Part shown: positions 62,111 to 64,000 of the stretch, one piece after another | Numbering within the stretch: position 1 is the stretch's first letter | How the letters are laid out: every line of letters starts with the position of its first letter | DNA from: Haematobia irritans | Lineage: Eukaryota; Arthropoda; Insecta; Diptera; Muscidae | NCBI RefSeq assembly: GCF_050003625.1 | Contig: NC_134400.1 | Span: forward strand, 195,809,918 to 195,873,917 | Direction of reading: 5' to 3' | DNA: 64,000 bases | Translations under genes and position numbers: made by a program | Notes under the pieces: model-generated | What the model saw: the letters and a program-made list of their open reading frames with translations, nothing else | Database searches by the model: none | Told to the model about the DNA's origin: nothing

Positions 62111-63091
62111 GTCTCGTAACTCTATACCTATGAATTAAAATTTACTGTAAATAAAGATAATGTTAAAAATTGAAATTGAAAAATTATGTTAGAAAAAATT
62201 GTCAAAATTTCTTTAGAAAATTTTGACAAAATTTTATTTCTATTGAGAATTTTGAGACAATTTTATTTCTGTACAAAACTTTTGTCAACATTTTATTTCT
62301 TTAGAAAATGTTTACACAATTTTATTTCTATAGAAAATTTTGTCAAAGTTTTATTCCTATAACAAATTTTGTCAAAATTTTATTTCTATACAAAAATTTT
62401 GTCAAAATTTTATTTCTATACAAATAAAATTTTATTTCTATAGCAAATTTTGTCAAAACTTTATTTCTATAAAAAATTTATCAAAATTTTATTTCTATAG
62501 AAAAGTTGTGTTATAGAAAACTTTGACAAAATTCTCTTTCTATAGAAAATTTTGTTTTATTTCTATAAAAAATTTTGACAATTTTTTTTCTTTTTTTCTT
62601 CTATAGAAAAAAAATTGTCAAAAATTTTTATAGAAATAAAATTTTAACAAAATTTTCTATAGAAAGAGAATTTTGTCAAAGTTTTCTATAACACAACTTT
62701 TCTATAGAAATAAAATTTTAATAAATTTTTTATAGAAATAAAGTTTTGACAAAATTTGCTATAGAAATAAAATTTTATTTGTATAGAAATAAAATTTTGA
62801 CAAAATTTTTGTATAGAAATAAAATTTTGACAAAATTTGTTATAGGAATAAAACTTTGACAAAATTTTCTATAGAAATAAAATTGTGTAAACATTTTCTA
62901 AAGAAATAAAATGTTGACAAAAGTTTTGTACAGAAATAAAATTGTCTCAAAATTCTCAATAGAAATAAAATTTTGTCAAAATTTTCTAAAGAAATTTTGA
63001 CAATTTTTTCTAACATAATTTTCCAATTTCAATTTTTAACATCATCTTTATTTACAGTAAATTTTAATTCATAGGTACAGAGTTACGAGAC
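62111..63091. mobile_element. 981-bp foldback element with 105-bp inverted repeats
   Basis: GTCTCGTAACTCTATACCTA at 62111 onward is inverted at 62987-63091, with about 105 bp of close match (a few differences). The enclosed 770 bp is 29-bp minisatellite whose orientation flips near 62590, minus on the left and plus on the right. The whole element can therefore fold on itself. No coding sequence and no clear target duplication. Confidence 0.8.
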
Positions 63092-63224
63092 ATAAACATA
63101 GAATAGTGTATTAAATTTATTGTTTTCTAAAGTAAAAATCTTAAATGGAAAATAGGAAAAAACTTTATTTGATAGTTAATAGATGTAACTCAAATATTTT
63201 GAAAACGTTTGACTTTATAGCGAT

Positions 63225-63625
63225 AAAATTTTGACAAAATTTTTTATAGAATAAACTTTCGATAAAATCTTCTATAGAAACAAAATTTCTATAAAATAAT
63301 CTATAAAAATAAAATTGTGACAAAATTTTTCTATAGAAATATAATTTTGAAAAAATTTTCTATAGAAGTAAAAATCTTGACAAAATTTTCTATAGAAATA
63401 AAATTTTGACAAAATTTTCTATAGAATAAAATTTCGATAAAATTTTCTATAGAAGCAAAATTTCGATAAAATTTTCTACAGAAACAAAATTTCGATAAAA
63501 TATTCTATAGAAATAAAATTTTCACAAATATTTTTATAGAAATAAAATGTTGGAAAACTTTTTTTTAAGAAATAAAATTTTGACAAAATTGTCTAATGAA
63601 ATAAAATTTTTACAAAATTTTGTAA
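63225..63625 (+). repeat. 29-bp minisatellite array
   Basis: Degenerate units in plus orientation (GATAAAATTTTCTATAGAAG and variants). Confidence 0.85.
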
Positions 63626-64000
63626 TTTCCCTTTTTTTGGAAAATTCCCCATTTTTCCAGAATGAGCACCCAGATTTTCAGAAAAATTTATTTACTCAAA
63701 ATCAGAGAATTTTTTTTTACTTAAAAAAAAAAACAAAAATCGTTTAAAGGTGGTATCACCCTACCGACTCAAATACAAAGCATTGAAGTACCTTCGGTTC
63801 TAATTCCATGAGATTCCGCTGTTTTTTTTTATATCTACAACCAATTAATAAGCAATTTACTCCCATAATCGTGATGTAGATGTGATACGTGATCATTTGA
63901 CATAATTTTTGTGTGATTTTCGAAATTATATTCTTTACAGAAATTTTATTACGGATCGAATTGATGATAGCCCAATTAAGATTAAAAGAAATGAATAGAA
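63626..64000. other. AT-rich sequence at window end, nothing recognised
   Basis: A 66-codon plus frame runs out of the minisatellite to 63747 and has no recognisable domain. Confidence 0.4.

Overview
This is eukaryotic, insect DNA: AT-rich, with GT-AG introns and a multi-exon gene whose predicted protein follows Drosophila tyrosine hydroxylase (pale) almost residue for residue. The repeat families (CGGA-rich elements, and elements with a 29-bp minisatellite) look like those I associate with calyptrate flies such as Muscidae or Calliphoridae. The species cannot be fixed from sequence alone.

The only host gene I can support is pale (ple), on the minus strand. Its seven coding exons lie between 28546 (start) and 17073 (stop) and encode 585 residues. 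The iron ligands (H415, H420, E460) and the phosphorylatable Ser32 are all present. Exons 3 and 4 (138 and 93 nt) are both multiples of three in matching phase. They match the acidic insert that separates the epidermal type II isoform from the neural type I isoform in Drosophila; skipping them gives 508 residues. A TATA box lies at 29219-29226, followed by an apparently unspliced 5' UTR of about 650 nt. The introns hold tandem repeats, a perfect 22-bp hairpin and many copies of a TTATCGA motif.

Almost everything else is nested mobile DNA. A 29-bp minisatellite, arrayed in both orientations, covers roughly 23-24 kb. It sits inside at least two transposon types. One is a non-autonomous hAT-like family with ends like CAGGGTTGCCA and CAGCGTTGCCA; a complete copy at 31895-35185 has a perfect 8-bp target duplication, and a 7.2-kb copy at 8350-15592 contains a recent 2.88-kb tandem duplication. 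The other is a Helentron/DINE-1-like family with 13-bp subterminal inverted repeats, a 153-bp internal repeat and a (CGGA)n block. Nested in these are a tRNA-derived SINE, two piggyBac-like MITEs (TTAA), a Tc1-like MITE (TA), a hAT MITE, a deleted rosa-type (DD41D) mariner and foldback elements.

The most striking structure is a near-perfect palindrome at about 42984-52129: two 4.39-kb inverted arms around a 368-bp spacer. Each arm contains the same nested insertions. The region reads as one host gene set in a landscape of composite, minisatellite-carrying transposons.
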